DNA of 7,782 bases. Source: JAJTZA01 sp041744075 (GTDB taxonomy: Bacteria > Verrucomicrobiota > Verrucomicrobiia > Chthoniobacterales > Terrimicrobiaceae). The notes beneath the pieces are model-generated. The model had not been told where the DNA came from. It ran no database searches and saw only the letters and a list, made by a program, of their open reading frames with translations. Position numbers and translations under genes: made by a program. Shown here piece after piece: positions 1 to 6,793 of this stretch (position 1 is the first letter of the stretch; every line of letters starts with the position of its first letter). The stretch is taken from NCBI GenBank assembly GCA_041744075.1, contig JBGTLQ010000042.1, positions 1 through 7,782 on the forward strand, given 5' to 3'.

Positions 1-14
1 GATCTCCTTAATTT

Positions 15-45
15 GGTAGGGCGAGGCAGTCCCTTGCCCGCCGAC
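15..45 (+). repeat. Intergenic palindromic repeat, copy A
   Basis: A 31-base unit begins with GGTAGGGCG (15-23) and ends with CCGCCGAC (38-45), separated by 14 bases. It can fold into a hairpin: GGCG (20-23) pairs with CGCC (39-42) and GGCA (25-28) pairs with TGCC (35-38), with one bulged A and a six-base loop. The same two end blocks at the same spacing recur on the minus strand at 6769-6739. It lies about 80 bases upstream of the transporter gene. Being a dispersed repeat is inferred from the second copy. A REP-like element or a transcript-end hairpin are both possible, and the short T-run after it (46-50) would suit a terminator for a gene lying to the left. Confidence 0.6.
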
Positions 46-64
46 TTTTTGTGCACCAAACATC

Positions 65-127
65 TATAAAAAGCAAAATGCTCGGTTTTTCTCGCACCGA
101 GGGAAAATTCCCCTACTTATCTTGCGG
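65..127 (+). promoter_or_regulatory. Leader of the transporter gene with inverted repeat
   Basis: TATAAA at 65-70 resembles a -10 hexamer, but no good -35 lies 16-18 bases upstream, so the promoter call is weak. CTCGGT (81-86) and ACCGAG (96-101) form a 6-bp stem with a nine-base loop. Directly after it, GGGAA and TTCCC (101-112) form a small dyad around AA. Neither dyad matches an operator I can name. No purine-rich ribosome binding site lies at normal distance from the ATG at 128 or the TTG at 122; the nearest, GAGGG at 99-103, is 24 bases away and inside the stem. Confidence 0.2.
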
Positions 128-1642
128 ATGACCCCCGCAACCAAACCTGTTGGACTGGAGAGCAAGCCGATCTCGGTCTTTGGCATTTTGATTGGACTGA
201 TTTCTTTTGCGCTGGTGTTGTTATTTTTTCGGCCCGAGGGGGCGGATCCGGCGGTGACGAAGATGGCGGCGGTGGTGGTGTTGATGGCGATTTGGTGGGT
301 GTTAGAGCCGGTGCCTTTTGCGGTGACGGCGCTGCTTCCGTTTGTGCTTTTTCCGATCTTGGGTCTGCAATCCGGGGCGAAAATTGCACCCGCGTATTTT
401 AATTCCATCATTTTCCTTTTCCTTGGAGGATTCCTGATTGCGCTGGCGATGGAGCGGTGGAATTTGCACCGCCGGTTGGCCATGCATGTGCTGGTGTTTT
501 TTGGTCATACCCCCGCTTTGCTGGTTTTGGGTTTTATGGTCGCGTGCGCATTCCTTTCCGCATGGATTTCGAATACGGCGACGACGTTGGCCATGTTGCC
601 TGTGGGGATGGCGGTGCTGGCGAAGCTGGAGGAGAATCATGACTCTCAAACCCTCCGGCCGCTGGGGGTAAGCATCATGCTTGGGATTGCGTATGCCTGT
701 TCGATTGGCGGGGTTGCGACGCCGGTGGGCACTCCCCCGAATCTTGCGTTTCGGGCGATCTACACCGAGATGTTTCCAGATGCTGTGAACTTGACCTTTG
801 CGCAGTGGTGTTTCTTTGCGATGCCGCTGTCTTTGGCTCTTCTTTTGATTGCTTGGGTAATATTGAACTTCTGGTTGTTCCGCTCGCCGAAGAGTCTGAA
901 GATTGACCGGTCCCTTCTCAAGGTTGAGTTGGCATCTCTGGGTCCCATTCGACGGGAGGAGGCCGTTGTGGGTTGTATCTTTGCGCTGACGGCCTTCTTG
1001 TGGGTTTTCCGGGAGCCGATCGCTTTGGAGTGGTTCACGATTCCTGGATGGCAGGGGCTGATGCCATGGGCCACCGGGATTGATGATGGGACCGTGGCCA
1101 TTTTTATGGCGGTGCTGCTTTTTCTGTTGCCGGGTCGGAATGCCGAAACAGGTCAATCCACCCGCCTGCTCACCGCCAAATCCATCGCCAATGTGCCATG
1201 GGGAATCATTCTGCTTTTTGGTGGGGGGTACGCAATGGCCCGAGGATTCCAGGACTCCGGTCTGTCGGGCTGGGTGGCAGCCACATTCTTCAGCGATTTT
1301 GGAACCATGGGGATTGTGTCCATGGTTCTGATCACGTGTTTGGTGATGACCGTGCTGACCGAATTTACCTCGAACACTCCCAGCACTCAGCTAGTGCTGC
1401 CCATTGTGGGAGCGGCAGCCGTGGCGGAGCAAATTGACCCACTTTTGCTGATGGTGCCCGCCACGCTCTCGGCTTCCATGGCGTTTATGATGCCGGTGGG
1501 CACGCCGCCAAATGCCATTGTTTTTGGGACAGGGCGGGTTCGCATCATCGACATGCTCAAAGCAGGTATTGTTTTAAACCTTGTTGGTGCCGTGCTGATC
1601 ACAGTTGTGGTGGTTTGGTTTTTTGGAGGATCTCCGCGATAA
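128..1642 (+). CDS. DASS/SLC13-family anion:sodium symporter
   Basis: Inner-membrane secondary transporter that in this family usually imports di- or tricarboxylates, or sulfate, with Na+. Numbered from the ATG at 128 it has 504 residues, mostly hydrophobic, with about 11-13 membrane segments (first about 17-34, last about 479-500). The two inverted half-repeats each show the family hallmarks: an SNT motif (148-150 and 415-417) followed by a GTPPN loop (TPVGTPPN at 198-205, PVGTPPN at 456-462). In INDY-type structures these SNT residues contact substrate carboxylates and nearby backbone binds Na+. The stretch from Ala449 to Val465 fits the SLC13 signature pattern. A TTG at 122 would add two residues; ATG is preferred, though neither start has a clear ribosome binding site. 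The stop lies inside the opposing pyrD 3' end. Both SNT motifs make a carboxylate substrate likely, but no neighbour identifies it. Confidence 0.9.
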   Translation: MTPATKPVGLESKPISVFGILIGLISFALVLLFFRPEGADPAVTKMAAVVVLMAIWWVLEPVPFAVTALLPFVLFPILGLQSGAKIAPAYFNSIIFLFLGGFLIALAMERWNLHRRLAMHVLVFFGHTPALLVLGFMVACAFLSAWISNTATTLAMLPVGMAVLAKLEENHDSQTLRPLGVSIMLGIAYACSIGGVATPVGTPPNLAFRAIYTEMFPDAVNLTFAQWCFFAMPLSLALLLIAWVILNFWLFRSPKSLKIDRSLLKVELASLGPIRREEAVVGCIFALTAFLWVFREPIALEWFTIPGWQGLMPWATGIDDGTVAIFMAVLLFLLPGRNAETGQSTRLLTAKSIANVPWGIILLFGGGYAMARGFQDSGLSGWVAATFFSDFGTMGIVSMVLITCLVMTVLTEFTSNTPSTQLVLPIVGAAAVAEQIDPLLLMVPATLSASMAFMMPVGTPPNAIVFGTGRVRIIDMLKAGIVLNLVGAVLITVVVVWFFGGSPR

Positions 1643-2612
1643 GCTGAGGACCGTGATAAACGAATCCGGTGTAGAGCTGGATGAGCTTCGCACCGGCTTC
1701 AAATTTCAGCTTGGCAGCGTCAGCGTCCATAATTCCCCCCGAGGCAACAATGGGGAGGGGAGTGGAGGCCGCAAGAAGACTGGTGAGGGCCGTGGAACGG
1801 GCAAGGAGAGGAGCCCCGCTCAGCCCGCCTTGTTGATCTCCTTCGTGTTGAACTGAGGAATGGTCCAGCGTGGTATTTGTGGAGATCAATCCCGCCAAGC
1901 CGGATTTTTCTGCCAAGGTGGCAATTTCGATGGCGGCATCATCGCGCAGATCCGGGGCAATTTTTACCAAGATTGGTTTGTCGGGCGCCTCGATCCGCAG
2001 CGTGGTCATGATCTCCGCCAACCGCGATATTTCCTGAAGGTCGCGAAGGCCGGGGGTGTTGGGTGAGCTGACATTGATCACAAAATAATCCCCATAAGAT
2101 TTCAGAGCCCGCAGGCTGGCGAGGTAGTCGGCTGGGGCATCATCCAAGGCCGTGACTTTGGATTTTCCCAAGTTGATGCCAACTGGGATTTTCGGCCAGC
2201 GTCCGGATTTGCGAATGCGTTGCAGTCGTGCGGCGATGGTGATGGCGCCATCGTTGTTGAACCCCATGCGATTGATGAGAGCTTGTTGTTTTGGGTATCG
2301 GAACGCCCTGGGTTTGGGATTTCCTGGCTGGGCGTGGGCGGTGACCGTGCCAATTTCGACAAATCCAAATCCAAGCGACTCCCATGCGGGGAGGGCTTCG
2401 GCGTTTTTGTCCATACCGGCAGCCAACCCCAGTGGATTAGGGAATTCCAAACCGAAGGCCTGCGTTTGGCGGGTGGGCAGGTTCTTGCAAAACAACATTC
2501 TCAATAGCGCTGGCGGGGTGATGGCAAGGAGGTGGATCGCCAGATTGTGGGCGGTCTCCGCGTCGAGGCGAAAAAGGAGTGGGCGGAGGATGTGTTGGTA
2601 AAAGGAATTCAT
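1599..2612 (-). CDS. pyrD: Dihydroorotate dehydrogenase (quinone), class 2
   Basis: Fourth step of de novo pyrimidine synthesis: oxidises dihydroorotate to orotate with FMN and passes electrons to membrane quinone. At 337 residues it matches the E. coli enzyme in length. The N-terminus (1-45) is the amphipathic membrane-binding helical extension that defines class 2. The FMN/orotate barrel follows, with LAAGMDKN (63-70), RMGFNN (115-120), NVSSPNTPGLR (180-190), a TNTT block (245-248), SGG (291-293) and QLYTGFVYHGP (312-322), which belongs to the FMN phosphate region. Ser183 aligns with the catalytic base Ser175 of E. coli PyrD; a serine rather than cysteine also separates class 2 from class 1. 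The ATG overlaps the mnmE stop as ATGA, so translation is probably coupled. The last 44 bases lie opposite the transporter 3' end. All key residues seen are intact. Confidence 0.97.
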   Translation of the reverse strand: MNSFYQHILRPLLFRLDAETAHNLAIHLLAITPPALLRMLFCKNLPTRQTQAFGLEFPNPLGLAAGMDKNAEALPAWESLGFGFVEIGTVTAHAQPGNPKPRAFRYPKQQALINRMGFNNDGAITIAARLQRIRKSGRWPKIPVGINLGKSKVTALDDAPADYLASLRALKSYGDYFVINVSSPNTPGLRDLQEISRLAEIMTTLRIEAPDKPILVKIAPDLRDDAAIEIATLAEKSGLAGLISTNTTLDHSSVQHEGDQQGGLSGAPLLARSTALTSLLAASTPLPIVASGGIMDADAAKLKFEAGAKLIQLYTGFVYHGPQLIAEILQKTKPPQL

Positions 2613-3937
2613 TTGCCGATGCAGAATTTGGAAAAAATTTCGCCAAGAATTTCCTCGGTGTCCGCGATGCCCAGAACTTCACCAATGGCATCAAGAGCCT
2701 CATGCAGACCCGTGGCGGCAAATTCCGGAGAGTGATTGGCCTCAAGCTCCGAGGCTGCCGATTCCAACCCCACCTTCGCGCGCTGAAGGCAAGCCTGATG
2801 GCGGGCGTTGATAGCAAGAGCCGAAGGGCGCTGGGGGGCACCTTGAGCGCGGGACACAATGGTCTGCACCAATGCCTCGATGCCCTCGCCGGTGAGGCAG
2901 GAAATGCCATGGGCTTCAGCTGGGATGTCTGATTGGGAATTCAAAAGGTCGATCTTATTTAGGACGACGATGGGTTCCAACGATCCCTCTTCCAGATGTG
3001 GTGTGGTGTCCGTGGCATCAATGACATGTATCAAGATATCGGCTGAGGCCATGGCCTCATGCGCACGGGCCACGCCGATTTGCTCAACAAGGTCTTCGGT
3101 GTCTCTCAAACCGGCCGTGTCGGTGATGCGAAACGGCAGCCCACCAAGAATTGCCAGCTCCTCAATGGTATCTCGGGTTGTTCCAGGCGTGGAGGTCACG
3201 ATGGCCCGTTCAAAACCGAGAAGTGTGTTGAGCAAGCTGGACTTTCCGGCATTGGGCGAACCAAAAATAACAAGCCGAACCCCCTCCCTAAGAATGCGTC
3301 CGGTTCGGGCCGTGGAGAGCAGGGCATCGATTTCGTGAAGGGCTTTTCTCAGATTTTTCAGAAACCCGGCTCCGGTTTCCGGGTCGATGTCTTCATCGGG
3401 AAAATCAATCCATGCCTCAATGTTCGCAACCAAGGCGAGCAAGTGGGCCCGCAATTCAGAAAGCTCCCTGCCCAGGCGTCCCTGCAGTTGTTCCTCCGCT
3501 GCCGCCAAGGCAATCGGTGACCGGGCTCGAATAATATCCATCACTGCCTCCGCCTGCGTGAGGTCCAACTTGCCATTCAAGAAGGCCCGCCGTGTGAATT
3601 CCCCGGCTTCCGCCGCTCTCGCTCCCAACTCCAGAACTGCCTCCAACACCCTCGCTGCGACGAGGATTCCACCATGACAATGAATTTCCACCATGTCTTC
3701 GCCAGTGTAGCTTCGAGGGGCAGGGAAAAAGACCGCCATCCCGGCATCAATGGTCTCGGCGCGCTGAACGATCTGGCCATATCGCATCAGACGCGGAGTT
3801 TGCTTGAAGGATTTGCCCTGGCCTTCGAAAACCTGACCAACCATTTCGGCAGCCTCTGGCCCGGAAACACGAATAACCGCAACCGCCCCCTCCCCGGGTG
3901 CGGTTGAAATGGCAGCGATGGTCTCTTCTTTCAGCAC
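2609..3937 (-). CDS. mnmE: tRNA uridine-5-carboxymethylaminomethyl(34) synthesis GTPase MnmE
   Basis: With MnmG, this dimeric GTPase installs the (carboxymethyl)aminomethyl group on U34 of tRNAs reading split codon boxes, using a folate one-carbon donor. The 442-residue protein is near the usual 450. The N-terminal folate-binding domain (about 1-118) opens with TIAAISTAPGEGAVAVIRVSG. A helical domain follows, interrupted by the G domain (about 216-370): P-loop GSPNAGKS (226-233), PGTTRD switch (251-256), DTAGLRDT (273-280), NKID (327-330), and SCLTGEG (346-352) as a variant of the usual G5 SAKTGEG. The C-terminus ends in the family motif CIGK (439-442), whose Cys is essential for modification in E. 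coli. The start is GTG at 3937, which gives the usual N-terminus; AAGGGA lies 12 bases upstream. It is followed directly by pyrD with ATGA overlap. MnmG is not in the window. Confidence 0.97.
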   Translation of the reverse strand: MLKEETIAAISTAPGEGAVAVIRVSGPEAAEMVGQVFEGQGKSFKQTPRLMRYGQIVQRAETIDAGMAVFFPAPRSYTGEDMVEIHCHGGILVAARVLEAVLELGARAAEAGEFTRRAFLNGKLDLTQAEAVMDIIRARSPIALAAAEEQLQGRLGRELSELRAHLLALVANIEAWIDFPDEDIDPETGAGFLKNLRKALHEIDALLSTARTGRILREGVRLVIFGSPNAGKSSLLNTLLGFERAIVTSTPGTTRDTIEELAILGGLPFRITDTAGLRDTEDLVEQIGVARAHEAMASADILIHVIDATDTTPHLEEGSLEPIVVLNKIDLLNSQSDIPAEAHGISCLTGEGIEALVQTIVSRAQGAPQRPSALAINARHQACLQRAKVGLESAASELEANHSPEFAATGLHEALDAIGEVLGIADTEEILGEIFSKFCIGK

Positions 3938-3949
3938 AATCCAACAAAA

Positions 3950-3978
3950 TCCCTTGCGAGTGAGGGCGCGGCAAGGGA
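3950..3978. promoter_or_regulatory. Inverted repeat in the divergent mnmE / NfeD spacer
   Basis: Only 51 bases separate the two divergent start codons. They contain a perfect 8-bp inverted repeat: TCCCTTGC (3950-3957) and GCAAGGGA (3971-3978), with 13 bases between. Each arm presents AAGGGA to one gene: on the plus strand 10 bases before the NfeD-family ATG, and on the minus strand 12 bases before the mnmE GTG. The symmetry may simply reflect two ribosome binding sites facing outwards. It could also be an operator dyad or a hairpin that hides one of the sites. The inverted repeat is seen directly; the function is inference. Confidence 0.35.
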
Positions 3979-3988
3979 AATTAGATTA

Positions 3989-5377
3989 ATGAAGTGGTTG
4001 CTCCCGATTTTAGCTCTCTTGGTTGGCGGTTCTGCCGTGGCGGCAACTCCTGAAATTGTCAAGGGGTCCGTGGTGGTCGTGCCAATTCGTGGTGCCATCA
4101 CCGAGGCCCAATTCTTTTTTCTTAGACGCGTCATCAAACAAGCGGACGCGGCCGAAGCGGCTGCGCTCATTTTGGATATCGACACCCCGGGTGGTGCCCT
4201 CTCTGCTACGGAAAAAATTGATCAGGCCCTCCTCAAAGCCAAGATGCCGGTTTACAGTTACATCAATACGAACGCCGCTTCGGCTGGAGCGCTTATTGCT
4301 TTAGCGACAAAAGAAATTTATATGGCCCCGGTGAGTGCCATTGGGGCTGCGGCTCCGGTGATGGGGTCCGGCCAAGAAATGGAGGCCACGATGACGGCAA
4401 AAGTCGTTTCCTATTATTCCGGCTATTTCCGAAGTGTCGCAGCCCAGAATGGTCATAACCCCGAGTTGGTCGATGCGTTCATGAATCTCGACAAAGAAGT
4501 GAAGGTCGGGGAGCGCGTGCTCAACCCCAAAGGCGCTTTGCTCACCCTGAGTGCGCAGGAAGCCGTTGAGGTGGTGGATGGCAAGCCCATCCTCGCAAAA
4601 GGGATCGCAAAGTCGGTTGAAGAACTTTGCCAGAAGGCTGGCTTGCGCGAGAAAGCGATTGTGCGCATCGAGCCCTCAGGCTTTGAAGCCCTCGCCCAAT
4701 GGATCACCATGTTGGCCCCCATGTTTTTGATGGGGGGAATCATTGGGGCATGGCTGGAGTTTAAGACACCGGGGTTTGGAGTCGCAGGGGCCCTTGCGGC
4801 TCTGTGTTTCCTCCTATTCTTTACTGGTCATTACATCGCGGGGTTGACCGGCTTCGAAGTGGTGGGTGTGTTTTTTCTAGGATTGGTTTTGGTGCTTTTG
4901 GAGGTCCTGTTTTTTCCTGGAATAGTAATACTCGCACTCGTTGGAACGGCTCTGATGGTGGGTTCGCTGTTTTTTGCGATGGTGGATTATTATCCGAGTC
5001 AGCCGATGGATTTTTCTTTTGATATGTTTGCCGCACCGATTGCAAATCTTTCGATTGGGGTGGCGCTTGCTGTGGCTGCCGCCGCGCTCATTGCTCGATA
5101 TCTACCCGAACTGCCAGTTTTTAATCGTCTGGTCCTTTCAAAGGCCGCACCGGCAGGTCCCTCCATCGCTGCGGCTTCCGAAATGCTCTACGCGCCGGGA
5201 GTTGCTGTCGGTGATGAGGGAACGGCCTACACAAAGCTGCGGCCCGCTGGAAAAGCAAAATTTGGGGCCGCCCTCGTGGATGTGATCACGGATGGTGAGT
5301 TCTTGGAGGCCGACACACGCGTTCGTGTGGTGCGGGCCGGAGGAGACACGGTGATTGTTGAGAGTCTACCGCAGTGA
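3989..5377 (+). CDS. NfeD-family membrane-bound ClpP-class serine protease
   Basis: Long-form NfeD protein of 462 residues: an N-terminal periplasmic or extracytoplasmic ClpP-like protease, a membrane region and a C-terminal soluble OB-fold (NfeD) domain. Residues 1-19 look like a signal peptide (MKWLL, hydrophobic core, AVA-A). The protease domain (about 25-215) has DTPGG (65-69) and NAASAG (95-100), whose Ser98 is the likely nucleophile. Lys138 falls where the catalytic Lys of the Pyrococcus 1510-N protease aligns, giving a Ser-Lys dyad. About five membrane segments follow (roughly 240-256, 264-284, 291-308, 312-331, 354-370). The NfeD domain covers about 398-462. Family members usually sit beside and act with a stomatin/flotillin-like protein, cleaving its hydrophobic C-terminus; no such gene is within this window. 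The start has AAGGGA 10 bases upstream. The specific substrate is unknown. Confidence 0.92.
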   Translation: MKWLLPILALLVGGSAVAATPEIVKGSVVVVPIRGAITEAQFFFLRRVIKQADAAEAAALILDIDTPGGALSATEKIDQALLKAKMPVYSYINTNAASAGALIALATKEIYMAPVSAIGAAAPVMGSGQEMEATMTAKVVSYYSGYFRSVAAQNGHNPELVDAFMNLDKEVKVGERVLNPKGALLTLSAQEAVEVVDGKPILAKGIAKSVEELCQKAGLREKAIVRIEPSGFEALAQWITMLAPMFLMGGIIGAWLEFKTPGFGVAGALAALCFLLFFTGHYIAGLTGFEVVGVFFLGLVLVLLEVLFFPGIVILALVGTALMVGSLFFAMVDYYPSQPMDFSFDMFAAPIANLSIGVALAVAAAALIARYLPELPVFNRLVLSKAAPAGPSIAAASEMLYAPGVAVGDEGTAYTKLRPAGKAKFGAALVDVITDGEFLEADTRVRVVRAGGDTVIVESLPQ

Positions 5378-5393
5378 AACGCCTTGGAGTGAT

Positions 5394-5458
5394 GATTGCC
5401 GATTGTTAATTTTTGATCGCTGAAGTGCCAGCAAGATCAATCAACAAGCAACAATCGT
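5394..5458. terminator. Compound inverted repeat between convergent genes, possible bidirectional terminator
   Basis: The 101-base gap between two converging genes holds nested complementary blocks: CGATTGTT (5400-5407) with AACAATCG (5450-5457), TTGATC (5413-5418) with GATCAA (5435-5440), and GCTG (5419-5422) with CAGC (5429-5432). Together they can form a long, interrupted hairpin with a six-base loop. Its position suits transcription termination for the NfeD-family gene and pta alike. There is no clean U-run on either side, so a classical intrinsic terminator is not proved; a REP-like palindrome is the alternative. Pairing is read directly from the sequence, the role is inferred. Confidence 0.45.
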
Positions 5459-5478
5459 CTTCTTATCAGTAGGGCGGG

Positions 5479-6525
5479 CTAAGGCAGCGGAGTTTCCTCA
5501 GGGGGATACAGCTTCCGGTATTCAATAGCCTGAAGCCCCACAACCGCAGCGACCGCGACAATATCATCAACAGTCGCGCCTCGGGAGAGATCGGCGGCTG
5601 GTCGAGAGAGTCCGAGCAAAATCTGCCCATAAACACGTGCCTTGGTCATGTATTGGATCAGCTTGGCGGAAATGTTGCCGCTATTGAGATCAGGGAAAAC
5701 AAGAACATTTGCTTGCCCAGCCACCAAGCTGGGCCCCATCTTGCGCTCGGCAAGATCAGGGACAAGTGCCGTGTCAGCCTGCATCTCCCCATCGACCGCA
5801 ATCTCTGCACCCAATTGGTCGGCAAGCTGCCTTGCCAGAACGACGGCACCAGCAACCTTTTCCGTTGAGGGCGTGATTGCACTTCCTTTGGTCGAAAAGC
5901 TGAGCATGGCAACTCTCGGGCGCGTGCCGAAAACTTGCCTGGCCACCAAGGCTGTCTGCACGGCAATGGCCGCCAACTGCTGCATGTCCGGGTCCGGAAC
6001 CACGCCGCAATCCGCAAGGAACAACACGCCATCATCCCCAAACTTCGAATTTTCCAATTCCAAAATGAGGCACCCGGAGATCAACGGAGCATGGGGCAGG
6101 GGTTTCACCAGACGAATGAGCGGCCTCAGCAAAGAACCTGAAATGCTGCTCACCCCGCCCACCAAGGCATCCACTTGCCCATATTGAAGCATCATGGACG
6201 CATAATAATTCGGGTTGGTCATCAAGCCCCGCGCATCACGAATGCCCATCTTTTTGTAGCGGTCCAATTTCTCCAAACGCTCGCAGAAAAGCGGCAACTC
6301 CGCGGACGTCTCGGGATTGATGATGGCCACATGGTCCAAGTCCACCTTTTCTGTCAGAGCCACTCGCTCGATCACTTCGCGCTTTCCAAGCAGCACGGGG
6401 ATGCCGGCATCCTTCTCGTAAAAGGCCTGACAGGCACGGATCACGCGGGGATCATCCCCATCCGGGAAAACAATCCGCTTGGGATGGCGCTTCAGTTTTG
6501 CAAAGACGTTATCCAGAAAGCTCAT
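5479..6525 (-). CDS. pta: Phosphate acetyltransferase (single-domain)
   Basis: Interconverts acetyl-CoA plus phosphate with acetyl phosphate plus CoA in the cytoplasm; with acetate kinase it makes or uses acetate. From the ATG at 6525 the protein has 348 residues, the size of the short Pta form lacking the N-terminal regulatory domain of the E. coli enzyme. The start gives the standard opening SFLDNVFAKLKRHPKRIVFPD. Conserved blocks in order: a Gly-rich GGVSSISGSLLRP (123-135), VLFLADCGVVPDPD (167-180), MLSFSTKGS (207-215), DGEMQAD (245-251), AGQANVLVFPDLNSGN (269-284) and DLSRG (312-316). Ser314, Arg315 and Asp321 correspond to Ser309, Arg310 and Asp316 of Methanosarcina Pta. The Cys that follows DLSRG in that enzyme is Ala317 here. 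The frame stays open upstream to 6678, but those 51 codons cover the hairpin-rich spacer and do not look like protein. No acetate kinase gene is in view. Confidence 0.95.
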   Translation of the reverse strand: MSFLDNVFAKLKRHPKRIVFPDGDDPRVIRACQAFYEKDAGIPVLLGKREVIERVALTEKVDLDHVAIINPETSAELPLFCERLEKLDRYKKMGIRDARGLMTNPNYYASMMLQYGQVDALVGGVSSISGSLLRPLIRLVKPLPHAPLISGCLILELENSKFGDDGVLFLADCGVVPDPDMQQLAAIAVQTALVARQVFGTRPRVAMLSFSTKGSAITPSTEKVAGAVVLARQLADQLGAEIAVDGEMQADTALVPDLAERKMGPSLVAGQANVLVFPDLNSGNISAKLIQYMTKARVYGQILLGLSRPAADLSRGATVDDIVAVAAVVGLQAIEYRKLYPPEETPLP

Positions 6526-6615
6526 GGTTGCGGTAGAACGTGGAAGAAGATTCGTCCGATAACAAGCAGGAAGAACTCGTATGCAGGAAATCGGGTGTGA
6601 TGTCCTTTGGATGGT

Positions 6616-6633
6616 AGGGATGCCTCGCCAACC
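6616..6633 (-). repeat. Intergenic repeat, partial copy C
   Basis: Read on the minus strand, this 18-base piece aligns with bases 15-34 of copy A (GGTAGGGCGAGGCAGTCCCT) with one mismatch and two single-base gaps. It covers the left half of the repeat only. It lies in the spacer between pta and folP, 106 bases from copy B and in the same orientation. Similarity is seen by eye; common descent is inferred. Confidence 0.4.
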
Positions 6634-6635
6634 AG

Positions 6636-6722
6636 GCGGCCCGGGAGGCCGCACGGTAGACTGCCGGGGGCAGCCCATCGGGTGAGACGCCGGGGCCGGC
6701 GCGAATCAACTGATCGGCGTCT
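6636..6722. repeat. Cluster of GC-rich hairpins
   Basis: Part of the 326-base non-coding gap between pta and folP. Three perfect short hairpins occur in a row: GCGGCC/GGCCGC (6636-6652, five-base loop), CTGCC/GGCAG (6661-6673, three-base loop) and CGCCGG/CCGGCG (6688-6701, two-base spacer). The last overlaps a longer alternative pairing, AGACGCCG (6685-6692) with CGGCGTCT (6715-6722). With copies B and C on either side, the region looks like a mosaic of palindromic repeat units. It could contain a terminator or transcript-stabilising structures, but no specific RNA family is recognised. Confidence 0.45.
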
Positions 6723-6738
6723 GTCTTGGACGGAGGGA

Positions 6739-6769
6739 GTCGGCGGGTTCAGCGAACCGGCGCCCTACC
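6739..6769 (-). repeat. Intergenic palindromic repeat, copy B
   Basis: On the minus strand it starts GGTAGGGCG (6769-6761) and ends CCGCCGAC (6746-6739), with 14 bases between, exactly the layout of copy A. The middle differs in sequence but still folds: on the plus strand GGTTC (6746-6750) pairs with GAACC (6754-6758) around AGC, and the outer GGCG (6742-6745) pairs with CGCC (6761-6764), leaving two bulged G. Conserved ends and conserved pairing with changed bases argue that the hairpin is the selected property. Confidence 0.6.
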
Positions 6770-6779
6770 GCAATTAAAT

Positions 6780-6793
6780 TTGGGCGGGCCCAA
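6780..6793. promoter_or_regulatory. Short perfect dyad upstream of folP
   Basis: TTGGGC and GCCCAA form a 6-bp inverted repeat with a GG spacer, 58 bases before the folP ATG. It directly follows an AT-rich stretch (6770-6781) that could be a promoter -10 region. A transcription-factor operator is possible, but I recognise no matching consensus. A smaller dyad, GCGC-GAT-GCGC, follows at 6794-6804. Confidence 0.25.

Noticed and set aside
302..1156. 284-residue open frame opposite the transporter gene
   Set aside because: Its product is an extremely Arg/Gln/His-rich low-complexity string, as expected from the complement of a membrane-protein gene. The plus-strand frame has clear family motifs.
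3059..3520. Open frames on the plus strand across mnmE and pyrD (also 2859-3338 and 2152-2601)
   Set aside because: They lie wholly inside well-conserved genes on the other strand and show no recognisable domains.
3958..3980. Similarity of the mnmE/NfeD spacer (GGCGCGGCAAGGGA) to the reverse of copy A (GGCGGGCAAGGGA)
   Set aside because: The shared part is mostly a Shine-Dalgarno-like AAGGGA with a GC-rich flank, and the diagnostic GTAGGGCG end is absent. Chance is the simpler explanation.
6526..6678. N-terminal extension of pta by 51 codons to an upstream ATG
   Set aside because: The added residues are Pro/Arg-rich, have no Pta-family counterpart, and are encoded by the hairpin and repeat region. 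The ATG at 6525 gives the standard Pta start.
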